DNA from: Gadus chalcogrammus
Taxonomy: Eukaryota; Chordata; Actinopteri; Gadiformes; Gadidae
NCBI RefSeq assembly: GCF_026213295.1
Contig: NC_079416.1
Location: 1,632,083 to 1,696,082 of the forward strand
Reading direction: 5' to 3'
DNA: 64,000 bases
Within the stretch, counting starts at the first letter, position 1. Every line of letters begins with the position of its first letter. A program made the translations under genes and the position numbers. The notes below the pieces were generated by a model. That model was not told where the DNA came from. It searched no databases and was given only the letters and a program-made list of their open reading frames with translations. Positions 1 to 64,000 of the stretch are shown piece by piece.

Positions 1-218
1 CTAGTATGGGGTCAGAACAGTCTCATTAATAATGTATGCACAGAGAAGGATTCACAAATGTATTCTGGGATTTATATATAAATGACACCTCTCACAAATA
101 CATTTCAATGCACAAACAAATGGATATCGGTATGTATAAATGTAAAATAAATCCACAAACAAAAATAAGTTTCACAAAGACATTTCTGATCCACACAAAA
201 ATATGTCTTGTTTTAAAT

Positions 219-232
219 AAATGTAATATAAA
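219..232. repeat. Left target-site duplication of the L1-like LINE
   Basis: AAATGTAATATAAA, repeated exactly at 5943-5956. It belongs to the host MITE sequence, and the same MITE region in the second copy reads AGGTAATATAAA around 53050. Confidence 0.85.
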
Positions 233-366
233 GAGACTTCCGGTAATGGCGGCGAGCTAGACAGACGCTGCTTTTTAGTCTCTGTACTAATTACAATTTC
301 TACTCCTTTGAAAGCCATATAACGAACTCAAATAGAACACGGATACGTTTTAAAGCAAGGTTAACT

Positions 367-1326
367 ATGTCAGGCACAAGAAAGAACAAAAATAAACCCG
401 ACAATCAACCTAATAAGTCTACAAACACTTCGCCAAGTGGCAAACCGCATGCTAGCCACGAACTAGCAGCCTCTTCAGTGGAGGATAGCGAGAGGATGGA
501 CGCAACAAACAATGGTCGTCGGGATATCCAGAATCAAGATGTTTTAGAGGCCATCGCTTGTCTCAAGACTGAAAGTTTGGCGCGTCACAGGGAAGTTATT
601 GATGGCATAGCCCACATTAGATCGGATTTGGATGTTATCAAAAGCAGAATGACCACGGCTGAACAACGCATAGGTGACACGGAGGATGTAACAACACAGC
701 TAACGGCAACGGTGTCTGAGTTGGAAGCCAAAGTGAAACAACTTACAGAAAAGAATGACGACCTTGAGAATCGCTCACGCCGTTCGAATCTACGCTTCAT
801 TGGGCTGGAAGAAAAGGCGGAGGGTGCCGACGCTGAAACCTTTCTGGAGAATTGGCTCACCGAAGTCCTCGGACCGGAGAACTTCCCCCATCCGTTGCGG
901 ATCGAGCGAGCTCACCGCATCGCAGTTACTCCAACGGTCAACACTTCAGGCAAGCAGAAGCATAAGCCGACAACTGAACGTCCCAGGACACTGATCGCGA
1001 CATTCCTGAACTTCAAAGATAAAGCGCTGGTGATGAACGCGGCACGGAAGAAGAAGGCGATTATGTACAACAACCGACAGGTCAAACTTTTCTCAGACTT
1101 TTCAGCCGACGTGCAACGCCAGCGGAACGCCTACTATGCGGTGAAACAGACTCTATACTCCAAGGGAATAGAGTATGGCCTTCAATACCCCGCCAAACTT
1201 CGGGTGACATATGAGGGCAAGGTCATCGTCTTCCAGACGCCCGGAGAAGTGGATACGTTTCTTCACAGCATTGATGAGTCAGGGTGCTGTATTGCTTATA
1301 TGCAAAGTAGGCTAAACTTGCAATAG
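367..1326 (+). CDS. LINE ORF1 protein (L1 ORF1p-like RNA-binding protein)
   Basis: Encodes 319 aa, about the size of L1 ORF1p (~340 aa). The N-terminus is basic and low in complexity (Lys, Asn, Ser, Pro). Residues ~60-145 form a heptad-rich coiled coil, as expected for the trimerising segment. The segment after it (RSRRSNLRFIGLEEKAEG onward) matches the RRM-like region of L1 ORF1 proteins, with the conserved sense 'N-L-R-F-I-G-L/I-E'. The C-terminal part (RPRTLIATFLNFKDK... and IMYNNRQVKLFSDFSADV) matches the C-terminal domain that follows it. The family binds LINE RNA as trimers and chaperones target-primed reverse transcription. The first ATG of the frame is used, and the frame is fully open. 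Confidence 0.88.
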   Translation: MSGTRKNKNKPDNQPNKSTNTSPSGKPHASHELAASSVEDSERMDATNNGRRDIQNQDVLEAIACLKTESLARHREVIDGIAHIRSDLDVIKSRMTTAEQRIGDTEDVTTQLTATVSELEAKVKQLTEKNDDLENRSRRSNLRFIGLEEKAEGADAETFLENWLTEVLGPENFPHPLRIERAHRIAVTPTVNTSGKQKHKPTTERPRTLIATFLNFKDKALVMNAARKKKAIMYNNRQVKLFSDFSADVQRQRNAYYAVKQTLYSKGIEYGLQYPAKLRVTYEGKVIVFQTPGEVDTFLHSIDESGCCIAYMQSRLNLQ

Positions 1327-1912
1327 AAATTATTTCTAGTACACACGGCTGATTTGATTTGAAAGATGTTTACAAGTTAAACAAGGAAAAGAAAAGAAAA
1401 ATGGCTCATTTAATTGGGCCCAATATTATTCTGTTATTTCTCACTTTAAAGGGTGTCGCTAAATAATTTGAGTCATGCTTGCACTCAGTAACCTATTTGC
1501 TTTCAGAACCTTAAAGATTATACGTTATTGGCTATGGCTTATACTAAAATGTTCATTTTGTTCTACCATAAAGGGGTGGTATTTTATATTACTTGAATAC
1601 ACAGAGATTAAAGGTGGTTTATTTAGTTTATTTGACTTACTTTTGCTCCTAATCAGGAGCTATTGGAAGGTGGATTTACTTAGTTTAGAGACTGTAAAGT
1701 AGGCAGTCGGTGGGTGGATATGTTAAACATTTTGCATGTTCTAGCAAAATGTTTTCGGTGTGGTTCTTGTGTAGGTTTTCATTATTTCACGTGTAGTGTC
1801 GTTTTATTTATTCTTTTTTTTTTGTATTTCCCTCTTCTCTGTCTCCCCTCATATTACCCAACTCTTCAGTACAGCTCATGCTCTTTGTTAAGGCTCCCCA
1901 TAGCATCCCCTA
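1327..1912 (+). other. LINE inter-ORF spacer
   Basis: AT- and T-rich, with no conserved reading frame; small ORFs here look accidental. At 586 bp it is long for an L1-type spacer, which raises the question of how ORF2 is translated. Confidence 0.6.
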
Positions 1913-4900
1913 ATGGCAGATAACCAGGTATGCAAATTAACCTCATGGAACATAAGAGGCTTAGGCAGTTTGGTGAAAATAAAACAGGTAATGACTAGAC
2001 TAAAACACTTGGGCTCTAGAATTATATTTCTACAGGAAACGCACCTAGTCCCCACTGAAGTCATCAGAATACGTAGAAGGTGGCAGGGGCAAGTGTTTGC
2101 TGCTAACTTCTCATCTCATGCTAGAGGAGTAGCTATCTTAATTCACAAATCTGTTCCAATTCAAATAATCTCAACTATTATGGACCCTGGGGGAAGATAT
2201 ATAGTTCTACACGGTAGTTTACTTGGAAATTACCTTAATTTAGTAAATGTCTACGGGCCAAATAAGGATGATCCTGATTTCTACAAGAATATTTTTCTAA
2301 CAATTTCAACCTTAAGGGGGGAAGTTATAATGGGGGGAGATTTCAATTGTGTTTTGAAACCAAATATGGACCGTGAGGGTGGTCAAGACTCATCTCATAG
2401 TCATACAAGAAAGGTAATTCACCACTTCATGGCAGAGCTGGGGCTGTGTGATATATTTAGGAAACATAACCCAGATAAGAGAGAATTCTCATGTCATTCT
2501 ACTACATACAATACCTATTCCAGACTTGATTATTTTCTAATTTCTAACACCTCAGTATTCAAAATCAAGAGTTGTTATTACAATGGCATAATAATATCTG
2601 ATCATGCTGCAGTATCTTTGGAGCTTAAGGTTCATAAAGAATACAAAGGTCCTCCTAAATGGAGATTTGATAACAAATGGCTCCAAGATCCTCAGTTTGT
2701 ACAGTTCCTTAATGCAAACATAGATGTGTTTTTCAAGCTCAACAAAAATGAAACGTCATCGCTAATCAGATGGGATGCCTTTAAGGCTTACATCAGAGGG
2801 CAAATAATAAGCTATACCAGTTTTAAATCTAAAGAATTTAAAAAGAAACTGTTAGAAATTGAAAAAGAAATTAAAACACTAGAAGAGCTAATTGTAACTA
2901 ATAAGACACCATCTATAGAGCAAAGATTAAACACACTTAGAGCCCAATATAATGAAATGTCAGTAAATAAGGCCTTAAACAATCTAAATAAATTAAAACA
3001 GCAATTCTATGATCAGGGGGAAAAGGCAGGCAAATTACTTGCCTGGCGCATTAAAGCTATACAAAATGAGAGATCAATACATGAGATAGAAAAATCTAAT
3101 GGAACAATGACTTCAGACCCCAAAGAAATAAATGAAACATTTCAGAAATTCTATGAAACACTTTATAAATCTGAATTCTCCGCTGACAAAACATCTTTAA
3201 ATGGCTTTCTTGATGCCCTGAACTTCCCTACTCTTTCTCAAGAAGACATGGAAATTCTGGAGAGACCATTAGAACTAGAGGAGTTTTATTGTGCCCTTAT
3301 GTCTATGCAAAGTGGAAAAACTGCTGGCCCAGATTCGCTGCCCATTGAAATATATAAGACCTTCAAAGATATGTTGATACCCCAATTATTCACTATGCTT
3401 GAAGAAGCCTTCAGAATAGACTCCTTACCACCTTCCTTCTCTACAGCCCTCATCACTACAATATTGAAACCTGGCAAGCCACCTACTAAATGTGAATCTT
3501 ACCGACCCATATCCCTACTAAACTCAGACACGAAACTAATTGCTAAAGTCATTGCACGGAGATTGGAGAAAGTCCTACCTAGTCTGATTCACGAAGATCA
3601 AAATGGATTTGTAATAGGAAGACAAGCTTTTCACAATATTAGAAGAGTCTTAAATATTATCAATATAGAAGATGGATCCCCCGATGTGGCCCTACTCTCC
3701 CTGGACTGTGAGAAGGCCTTTGACAGGTTGGAATGGCCATATCTATTTGATATACTCCCTAGATTTGGCTTGGGACAAAATATTATTAAATGGGTTTCGT
3801 TATTATACAATGGACCCACTGCAGCAGTCTTGACAAACTCCATGACATCCAAACCATTCAAACTTACCAGAGGAACACGCCAAGGATGTCCACTGTCGCC
3901 CCTTTTGTTTGTATTGTCCATAGAACCACTGGCCCTAACAATTAGATCACACCCTCTGATACGGGGAGTAACAATAGGAAGCTGTGAACACAGAATAAGC
4001 CTATTTGCAGATGACATCATACTCTTTTTAAAAAATCTGACACAATCCCTTCCTGCCTTTCTTAACATAATAGCAACCTTTGGAAAAATCTCTGGCTACA
4101 AAGTCAACAAAACCAAGTCTAATATTATGTTCCTAAATGACAAAGAGAGAGATAATCCAATAGTAGGGAACGATTTTCATATTGCATCCAAGGGCTTTAA
4201 GTACTTGGGGATACAGATCACCCCCAAAATTCAAGATATAATCTCAGAAAATTATAACCCAATTCTATCATCTACCAGTAATACTCTGAAGAGATGGTCA
4301 GATCTTCCCATATCTCTGATTGGTCGTGTAAACATACTTAAAATGAATATCTTACCAAAATTCTTGTATCTTTTTCAATCTATCCCACTTAGCCCCCCAC
4401 CTACCCTATTTCCTAAACTGAAGGAATTAATGACTAATTTCATTTGGAATAACAGGCGCTCAAGACTTAGGATATCCTTACTTTATCTGCCATATGATAG
4501 AGGGGGCCTACAAGTGCCAAACTTTCTATGGTATTACTGGGCAGCCCAGATCAAGGCAATAATGCACTGGTTCTCAAATGAACCTAAAAATTCCTGGGTT
4601 GAAATAGAAAATTACACCACATCCCCCTTGCCATTAAAATTATATTTATTTTCTGATTCATTAAAGAACCTGTTAAAGAACACACACAACCCCTTTGTTA
4701 AAAACTCCATCATAGTCTGGCACAAAGTGCAATCACATTTAGGTATTGATTCAGACCTATCAGGGTTCACCCCAATATGGGGGAAACCACCAATTCCCAG
4801 CAGGAAGAAACGACTCAGGGTTCAAATCATGGGCAATGAAAGGTATTAGTAAAATCAGGGACATGTATAATGCAGATAAGGTATTGTATAGTTTTGAGGA

Positions 4901-5705
4901 ATTACATGGTGCTTACAATATACCCAGGAACCACTTCTTCAAATATTTGCAAATTAGGAGTTTTATTTTGAAAAAATACAAACAACAGATAAACAAACCA
5001 CCACTGTCCAGTCTTGAAGAGGTTATACTAAATCATATGCACAGTCGTGGTCAGGTTTCGGTGACTTATAACTTAATTGTGGAAAACTCCAATGAATCTT
5101 CAAATGACAAGAGAATGAAGTGGTCCAGTGACATGGATACAGAAATTTCTGAGGACGAATGGGAAAAGGTGTGTCACACAGCACAGACTCAAACTATAAA
5201 CACCAGGTTTAAACTTATACAGTATAAATGGATTATGCGCACATATATAACTCCTTCCCTTTTGCACCGCTTCAATAACAATAACCCTGACCTCTGCATT
5301 AAGTGTGGTCTTGAAGAGGGCACACTTTATCACTGCCTGTGGACCTGCCCTAAAATAAGGGAATTTTGGGAAAAGGTAATAGAACGAATCTCTGACATAA
5401 ACTCCACCAGATTGCCCGTCTGTCCTAAACTGTTCATTCTTGGACTTGTCCCAACAGACTTAAGGTTATCCATTACAGACAAAAAGATGGTATATATGTG
5501 CTCACTACAAGCTAAATACTGTATTGCCACTTCATGGAAAGCTATGGAGGCACCTTCTGTCAATTTTTGGTTCAAGACCCTGTCCAATACTCTGGCCATG
5601 GAAAAAATGACTTATGCTAAAAGGGGGAAGCTACAGATTTTCTACAAAGTATGGAAACAATTTACAGACTTCTTGGAAAGTCAACAAGATGTACAAGATG
5701 TATAG
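1913..5705 (+). pseudogene. LINE ORF2 (endonuclease-reverse transcriptase), one frameshift
   Basis: An AP-like endonuclease domain opens the protein (LTSWNIRGLG, FLQETHL, GGDFNCVL, SDHAAV). The reverse transcriptase follows: the KTAGPDSLPIEIYK entry motif, YRPISLLN, LLSLDCEKAFDR, RGTRQGCPLSPLLF and the catalytic FADD box at about residues 699-702. The C-terminal part has a Cys-His cluster (LCIKCGLEEGTLYHCLWTC) as in L1 ORF2p. The first frame runs 978 codons to 4849, but homology leaves it near the 5-G run at 4779-4783 and continues in the next frame to 5705. A single inserted G would explain this. Together the two parts match the length of L1 ORF2p. The break removes the C-terminal ~300 residues. 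Confidence 0.9.
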
Positions 5706-5942
5706 GCTGTATACTTTAACTTTCTGACAGTATTGTAAGAGGTTTTTTTTTTTTTTTTTTTTTTTTTATTGTTTTTTTTTGTCTTTCTCTTTCTTTAATG
5801 TTGTTTTGTTTCTGTTGTTATTTGTTGTTGATGTCTTTTATCCAAAAAGTATTTTCCTTCTATGTTGCTAAGCATATGTATTTTCATGTATGTTGTTGTA
5901 CAAGTTGGAAAATGTAATAAATAAAATTCAAAAAAAAAAAAA
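5706..5942 (+). other. LINE 3'UTR and poly(A)
   Basis: A T-run of about 25 (5743-5767) is followed by AT-rich sequence, an AATAAA at about 5918 and an A-run that merges with the target duplication. The internal T-run is unusual; it would give A-rich sequence on the opposite strand. Confidence 0.7.
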
Positions 5943-6296
5943 AAATGTAATATAAACCCATAAATATATGAATTAAAAAAATATTTGCAATTTTCATAAA
6001 AGTATTTGGATGTTTATATACAAACTTTTAAACTTGAATGTACAAGACGCTTTCATTTGTGAACTTGTCTGCATTTGTGTGTGGCTGGATTCACAAAAGC
6101 ATTTTTTTCAACAAGGAACTCTCTGTAGCCAATCAGATGCCTCCCTCGTATTTTATATATTTAACATTTATACATACCGATATCCATTTGTGTGTGCATT
6201 GAAATGTATATGTGAGAAGAGAGTAATTTATATATAAATCACAAAATACATTTATGTATCCTTCTCTGTGCATACATTATTAATGACCCCATACTA

Positions 6297-6898
6297 AATT
6301 AACAGAATATAGAGACGAGATCAGAGGAGGACACAATAGGCCTTATTTTGCTAGCGGTAATCTTGGCTCCCTCTTGGCAGCTCGGTGAGTAAAGCTTGGT
6401 GAGTAAAGTAGTCCAAAGCCTTGAGAACCCCTGACAACATACAATTGTGTGGCTGTAGATGCTCCTCTCAACAAGCACGTCAGTAGGGGTCAAGGAAAGG
6501 TTGTCCTCCCTCCCGGAGTGGAACAGTCAGAACTCACCATTCTAGTTTGCAAGGAGAGATTCTCCTGTCGTCATTGTTAAAAACAGAACTAAATGAAGAG
6601 GCTGTGAACTTCATGACAAGGTTCAAACGATGGATCTGTCTGCATGAATGTCCAAGGTGAACATTTTAGCATTATAAGTAGAGGTTAAGTAAAGATACAT
6701 ATCATGTATAACTGGTAGTTTTAGTTTTAAAGTAAGTGAACGACTTTAGAATTATAATGCATGCATAATGTGCGTGTGTTTCTGTCTGTGGGTGTGTGTG
6801 TCCGTGCGCGCGTGCGTGTGTGTGTGTACGTGCTTGCGTGTGTGTGTGGTCGTGTGTTTTTGCGTGTGGGGGTTGTGGCGTGTAGGTTCCCCGTGTAG
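6297..6898. other. Intron sequence with a (GT)n-like tract
   Basis: No gene or transposon recognised in 6297-6760. A TG-rich tract (about 6768-6885) runs almost up to the acceptor of the first visible ppp1r13b exon. Confidence 0.6.
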
Positions 6899-59614
<52,716 letters not shown>

Positions 59615-60970
59615 CTCCTGGACCCCCTGCACTTTGAATGAATCTAGCACAGCAGGAGAGGCTTGGACCCTGGCATGTTGGAGAGGGCCTCAAGTAGACA
59701 GTGTAGAATGCTAAAACAGAAAGTCAATGCCATGATGAAAAAAATAAGTAAGGACAGAATGAGATGGAGGTAGGACATTGTGAATTTTTATTTTGATAAC
59801 AGCTCGTGCTGTTTTCTGATTGAGAACACTGACAGTCAGATGCAATGCCTATAATCTTGTCTAGTTGCACTGTTTCTTGCTCGATGGCTCAATCTGTTCA
59901 TTCAGTAACTTTCAACTTTCATCCAAAGAAGCCCTGCATGGCTTTTCAAGAAAACCACTTCTATTTGTACTTAAGCTCCATTTTAATACCTAAAAATGGA
60001 AGAAAAGTGAAAAAGCCTTTTATTGTGGAGGGCAGTGGACTGGATCATGGTGATATTATATTGTCCACCCACTTCAAGTTCTAATAGTTCAAAAGAATGT
60101 GACTTGTCACTGTGATACTGAAGATTGACAGAGAAAAGAGATGAGGGAGAGTGATGAATGTTCATCACTCACATTGATTGTAATTTCGGGTCTTTCCACT
60201 AGAGTTGAATAAACCCTTTGGGGAGGAGTCATCATAGAGCCAGGTAACGGTCATGACATTAAGAGCTCCTTTTATGTATCACGTGTAGTAGACCAAACCA
60301 GACTACATCAATCGTCTACCTGTGCCCTGGTACATGTAGGACGGAAGTATTCTTTGGCATCATCGGAATACTGACAATTTCCGATGCGGTAGAAAGCAGA
60401 GAAAGAAGAAAAGGAAAGGAATAAAACGGCCTGAATGCAAACCATTTTATGATATTTTTCCTTGAACATTTTTGTAAATGAAAGCCCTGCAGCTTTTACA
60501 GCAACGATGTGTTGCTTGCACAGTTCTAAGCCCAATCTATTTGTATATGCTATGCATGTGTGTGGTGCATCTTATAGAGGTTTTTAGGCTCATGTTCTTC
60601 CAGCTAGCGTGAGCGCTTTTTGGACAAACATTGTGGCATGTGCCAACAAATCAATCCTTTTCTCATCTTTACTCAGAAGCAAGAAAGAGCACAGCTGTAT
60701 TATCTAAGAGACTTTATGGGCCCTCTGGAGATGTTAAACTGAACCCCACCACAATGACCACCTTCCGTCAGCAGGACAACTAAACAGCCTACCTGCTGGG
60801 GTCCACTCAATGAAAAGCCTATGTTGATAATTATATGACTATTTTATATCAAACTTCAAAAAATAATTAGAATACTGTAGTAAGCACAGGGTCTAGACTC
60901 TAGAGTAAGGCCTACAGTATACGCACTATCCTGTAAGTACCAATAAAACCCATGTCAACTTTCACCATTT
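59615..60970 (+). other. ppp1r13b: Probable 3'UTR of ppp1r13b
   Basis: Follows the stop codon without any recognisable exon or transposon. Candidate poly(A) signals: AATAAA at about 60210, 60421 and 60942. Where the transcript ends cannot be decided from sequence. A MITE begins at 61004. Confidence 0.5.
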
Positions 60971-61003
60971 TTAAGTGTGTGTGTTTGTGTGAGACAGAAG
61001 ACA

Positions 61004-61460
61004 GTTCGAAATCGTTCCCTATCATGGATGTAGTGCACTAAATAGGGTGCACGCCATTTTGTAGGGTGTTCGAAATCTCAGTGGTCCACTATATAGGGCA
61101 CTATATAGTGGACTTAAAATAGGGTACATACGATGTTCCCTATGTTACTCCCGTATACCACAATGCAATGCGGCTGTGTTTTTCCGGAGGAGAAGAAGAA
61201 GCTGAATAACCGCGAAAACTATTTAACATTCAACATCAATACAACCTCCAGCTTTCCTCGTGAGTGCCTGGTATGTTTACATGATGTGGGCGCATCTGTC
61301 TGCGTCACACAAATACCCGGCGCATTTACTGACGCAAATTACGTTTAGAAATGTTCAGCGTAGTGTCCGAATTCTCGTTCCCTATTCCCTATATAGTGCA
61401 CTAAATCATATACACTATATAGGGAATAGGGAACGAGTGTATAGGGAACGATTTCGAACA
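61004..61460. mobile_element. MITE with GTTCGAAATCG ends, copy 2
   Basis: Same family as 15340-15931: GTTCGAAATCGTTCCCTATC at the left, complement at the right, shared interior (TTTTCCGGAGGAGAAGAAGA; CACAAATACCCGGCGCATTT). Confidence 0.88.
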
Positions 61461-62585
61461 CAGCTAGAGAGAGCGAGAGAGAGCGAGCGAGAGCGAGAGA
61501 GAGAGAGTTCAGGGTTTATGACCCGTAGCAGTAAGTAGTAACCAGCAGGGGGAGCCTAGGCCTAATGAGCACTGAGCCGGTTGACAGTGGACCAATAAAC
61601 ACCAACCATTAAGACCTTCGACCAGCAGGCAGCTCCGTGTTCTACTAGAGGTCTGAAGGACTGCTGAAGTCTACTGCCCGGAAGTCTGTTGAGGTCTACT
61701 GCCCGGAGGTCTGCTGAAGTCTACTGCCCAGAAGTCTACTGCCCGGACCCCGGACGTCTGCTGAGGTCTACTGCCCGAAGGTCCGCCGCTCGGAGGTCCA
61801 CCGCCCGAAGGTTAACGCTTGCTTTTAGATTATAATTTTTATATTATTGAAACTTCTGAAGACAATTAAAGGCTAATGACTAAGGCAAACGGGTAAGCTT
61901 TGATCGTTCGCATTAAACGGTTTAATAAAGCGTTGATATTTCAACATTCTTATTGATTTGTTATGGCGATGTGATGATGTGCACGACATGGGAGTCTGTG
62001 TTATGCTGGTTTCTGGTGTTGTTCGTCATGTCGTTTGGGTCGATCATATGTCCCAAAAACAATAAAGAGCCGACGATTAATCCAGGGTGAACACTATTTT
62101 ATCACATCACACTGGACAACACCCACACTTGACCGATTTGATTTCTTACCAGGAATTCAAACAAAACACTGAGGGACAAACCATACACATAACCCAAACT
62201 TAAAGGGATACTTCACCGGTGGAGATTTGAAGGTTAATGAAGTAAATAATCATATGTATTATAAATGTTCAAAAACAATTTGAAATCGTTTCATCCTAGC
62301 CAGAGAAAAGGCAGAAAGTGTCTCTCTGGCTCAAAAGTAAGAAATCCTCCAACCACCACAGTGCATTGCGCTCGCTGCACCTCCTGCCTGTTTGTAGCCC
62401 GAGCAAACTTTGTGTAAACATATCCCCGTTATACGTTGACTAGTTTAGACTTCTGCCCCTCGTTTTTCCAAACGCATCTTTTGTATTTTACTGTACAGCA
62501 TAAAACATTTGCTAATTACAGTAGCAAGTATTCAATCCTTTTCTCCCCAGTTGAAATAATTGTTTGTCTTAAACAGTAGGCCTAC
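61461..62585. other. Intergenic: (GA)n, ~25 bp minisatellite, unassigned sequence
   Basis: GAGA-rich tract 61465-61508. 61640-61810 has six or more units of GAGGTCTGCTGAAGTCTACT with GCCCG, degenerating rightwards. 62198-62220 (TTAAAGGGATACTTCACC) resembles the tip of a fish MITE, but no partner end is seen before the LINE. Confidence 0.65.
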
Positions 62586-64000
62586 TTTATGAATGAATGA
62601 ATGAATGATCTTTATTGTCAAAGTACAGGTACAGGTACAGGTAAATCGAAATTTGGGAGAGCTCCCCCCTGGTGCTTAATGAAAAAGAGGACAAGGAACA
62701 TACATAAACAATATATACAGTAAGATAAATAAAAAATAAATAAAACACTTGATAAATATCTAACTAAAACTAACACATCCAATATAAATCTAACTAGAAA
62801 ATAAATAAATATTTAATATAATAATATAAATGAATAGATAAATAAATAGATAAATAAATAGATTGTTCGAAGGGAATTGCACAGTTCCCCATTAGCTGCC
62901 ACATGTTATGTGTGTGTGCGTGATAGTACAAGGTCAGGCAACGTTCAACGCCTGTATGGCCCTGGGGTAGAAACTAGATACAAGTCTGTTTGTCCGTGCA
63001 GCCATAGTCCTGAACCGCTTCCCTGAGCGCAGCAGCACAAGTGTTCGTTACCCGGGTGGGTTGGATCCTTGGAGATCTTGGTAGCCTTCTTGAGGCAGCG
63101 GGTGTTGTACAGTTCCTCCAGAGGGGGGAGAGGGCAGCCGATGATCTTCTGGGCCGAGTTAACGACCCGCTGTAGTGCCTTCCTCTCTGCAGCTGTGCAA
63201 CTGGAGAACCACATGCAGATACAGTAGGTGATGATTCTCTCAACTGAACAGCGGTAGAAGGTCACAAGCAACTCCTCCCTAAGGTGGTAGTTCCTGAGGA
63301 CTCTCAGGAAATAGAGTCGCTGTTGTGCCTTCTTAATGATGGCTGTGGTGTTGGTCCTCCAGGACAGGTCCTCCTGGATGTGCACCCCCAGGAAGCAGAA
63401 GGCTGCGACCCTCTCCACGCAGCCACCGTCGATGAGCAGGGGCTGGATCGCAGTCTTCTTTCTCCTGAAGTCGATGATGACCTCCCGGGTTTTGAGCTGG
63501 TTCAGCAGCAGGTTATTAGCCTTGCACTGCTTGCTCAGCTGCTCCACCTCGTCCCGGAATGCAGTCTCATCTCCCCCCAAGATGCGGCCCTCCACGGTGG
63601 TGTCGTCCGCATACTTTATGATGTCATTGCTGGGGTGAACGGGGATAAAGTCATGAGTATAGAGGGAGTAGAGCAGGGGGCTCAACACGCAGCCCTGAGG
63701 GGACCCAGTGCTGACTCTGAGGGCTGTGGAGGTGTTGGAGCCTACCCGCACCCTCTGGGGGCGGTCAGACATGAAGTCCTTAATCCAGGTGTTGAGTGGT
63801 AGCCCCAGGTTTGTCAGTTTAAACACCAGCCTGTCCGGAAGTATGGTGTTGAACGCCGAGCTGAAGTCCACAAAGAGCATTCTGATGTAGCTACTCCTCT
63901 CCTCCAGGTGGGACAGGGTGGAGTGGAGAGCCGTCGCGATGGCGTCTCCTGTGGACCTGTTGGCTCGGTAGGCAAACTGGTGTGGGTCTAGTCTGGGCGG
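62586..64000 (-). mobile_element. LINE 3' half running off the window edge
   Basis: RT region plus 3'UTR ending at (ATTC)n on - (62589-62610 on +). 5' end lies beyond 64000. Confidence 0.88.
62934..64000 (-). pseudogene. LINE reverse transcriptase, partial, one frameshift
   Basis: From the right edge: [35 protein letters not shown] (RT box A), [20 protein letters not shown] (box B), [11 protein letters not shown] (catalytic YADD) and [12 protein letters not shown], then the C-terminal [14 protein letters not shown] and [12 protein letters not shown]. The open frame runs to 62945, but homology shifts frame near 63050 and ends at a TGA at 62934-62936. One of the better preserved LINEs here. 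Confidence 0.88.

Larger units (their letters stand above)
233..5942 (+). mobile_element. Near full-length L1/Tx1-like LINE
   Basis: A complete-looking non-LTR retrotransposon of 5.7 kb: 5'UTR of about 130 bp, ORF1 (367-1326), a long 586 bp inter-ORF spacer, ORF2 (1913-5705) and a short 3'UTR ending in poly(A) after an AATAAA near 5918-5923. The 14 bp sequence AAATGTAATATAAA occurs immediately left (219-232) and right (5943-5956, merging with the poly(A)), a classical target-primed reverse transcription duplication. ORF1 is open and ORF2 has one frameshift, so the copy looks young but is probably not autonomous. Clade assignment (L1 group, perhaps Tx1 branch) rests on the two-ORF layout and the endonuclease and RT motifs. 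Confidence 0.92.
4..6294. mobile_element. Foldback MITE copy 1, split by an L1-like LINE
   Basis: The two parts (4-232 and 5943-6294) are inverted copies of each other at their ends: GTATGGGGTCA at the left and its complement at the right. They are bordered by TA on both sides (2-3 and 6295-6296), which fits a TA target duplication as in Tc1/mariner-type MITEs. The same family is present intact at 52835-54050. Removing the LINE and one copy of its target duplication leaves about 567 bp, so this copy is shorter than the intact one, and the right part carries most of the central sequence. It has no coding capacity. Class is inferred from the TA duplication only. Confidence 0.75.

Noticed and set aside
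4746..5705. Separate gene after LINE ORF2
   Set aside because: It overlaps the end of the 978-codon frame and continues its homology in another frame; it is the C-terminal part after a frameshift.

Overview
The window is vertebrate nuclear DNA, almost certainly from a teleost fish. It contains GT-AG and GC-AG introns, very dense (AC)n and other simple repeats, and transposon families typical of fish genomes (L1/Tx1-like and L2-like LINEs, BEL/Pao, PIF/Harbinger, hAT MITEs, an IS630/Tc1-like transposon and a tRNA-derived V-type SINE). Nothing bacterial or plasmid-like is present.

One host gene runs left to right through the window: ppp1r13b (ASPP1, apoptosis-stimulating protein of p53). I placed 19 coding exons between 6899 and the stop codon at 59612-59614, about 3.34 kb of coding sequence. 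Every junction keeps frame. The exons encode the coiled-coil region, the proline-rich region, an RVKF (PP1-binding) motif, the ankyrin repeats and the C-terminal SH3 domain. Exons for the N-terminal ubiquitin-like domain must lie left of the window. Three oddities sit in the gene: two GC-AG introns, and two in-frame minisatellites (21 bp and 30 bp units) whose every unit carries, or once carried, a 5' splice site.

The intron at 6982-37119 is about 30 kb and is a layered pile of transposons. From left to right it holds: a Harbinger element (7490-9207) with transposase and an opposite-strand Myb/SANT-like gene; a CAGTATGA-type minisatellite cut into four pieces by a small Harbinger-like MITE, a hAT MITE and a 9 kb BEL/Pao element (13943-22982), which itself carries a hAT element, a Harbinger MITE and a solo LTR; and an IS630/Tc1-like transposon whose candidate termini lie 13 kb apart because of a giant nested palindrome (about 23684-29220), a second Harbinger fragment, tandem 400 bp units and LINE tails.

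Left of the first exon, a near full-length L1-like LINE (233-5942, 14 bp target duplication) sits inside a foldback MITE, a second intact copy of which is at 52835-54050. The last large intron (50340-57779) holds a broken L2-like LINE with three insertions and a decayed L1-like LINE with an internal tandem duplication. Beyond the gene are a 3'UTR, another MITE copy, a minisatellite and a LINE reverse transcriptase running off the right edge.

The most unusual object is the three-level palindrome at 23.7-29.2 kb. Two near-identical 2.7 kb arms each contain an older 0.6 kb palindrome, and the same terminal sequence occurs at both the outer and a middle level.
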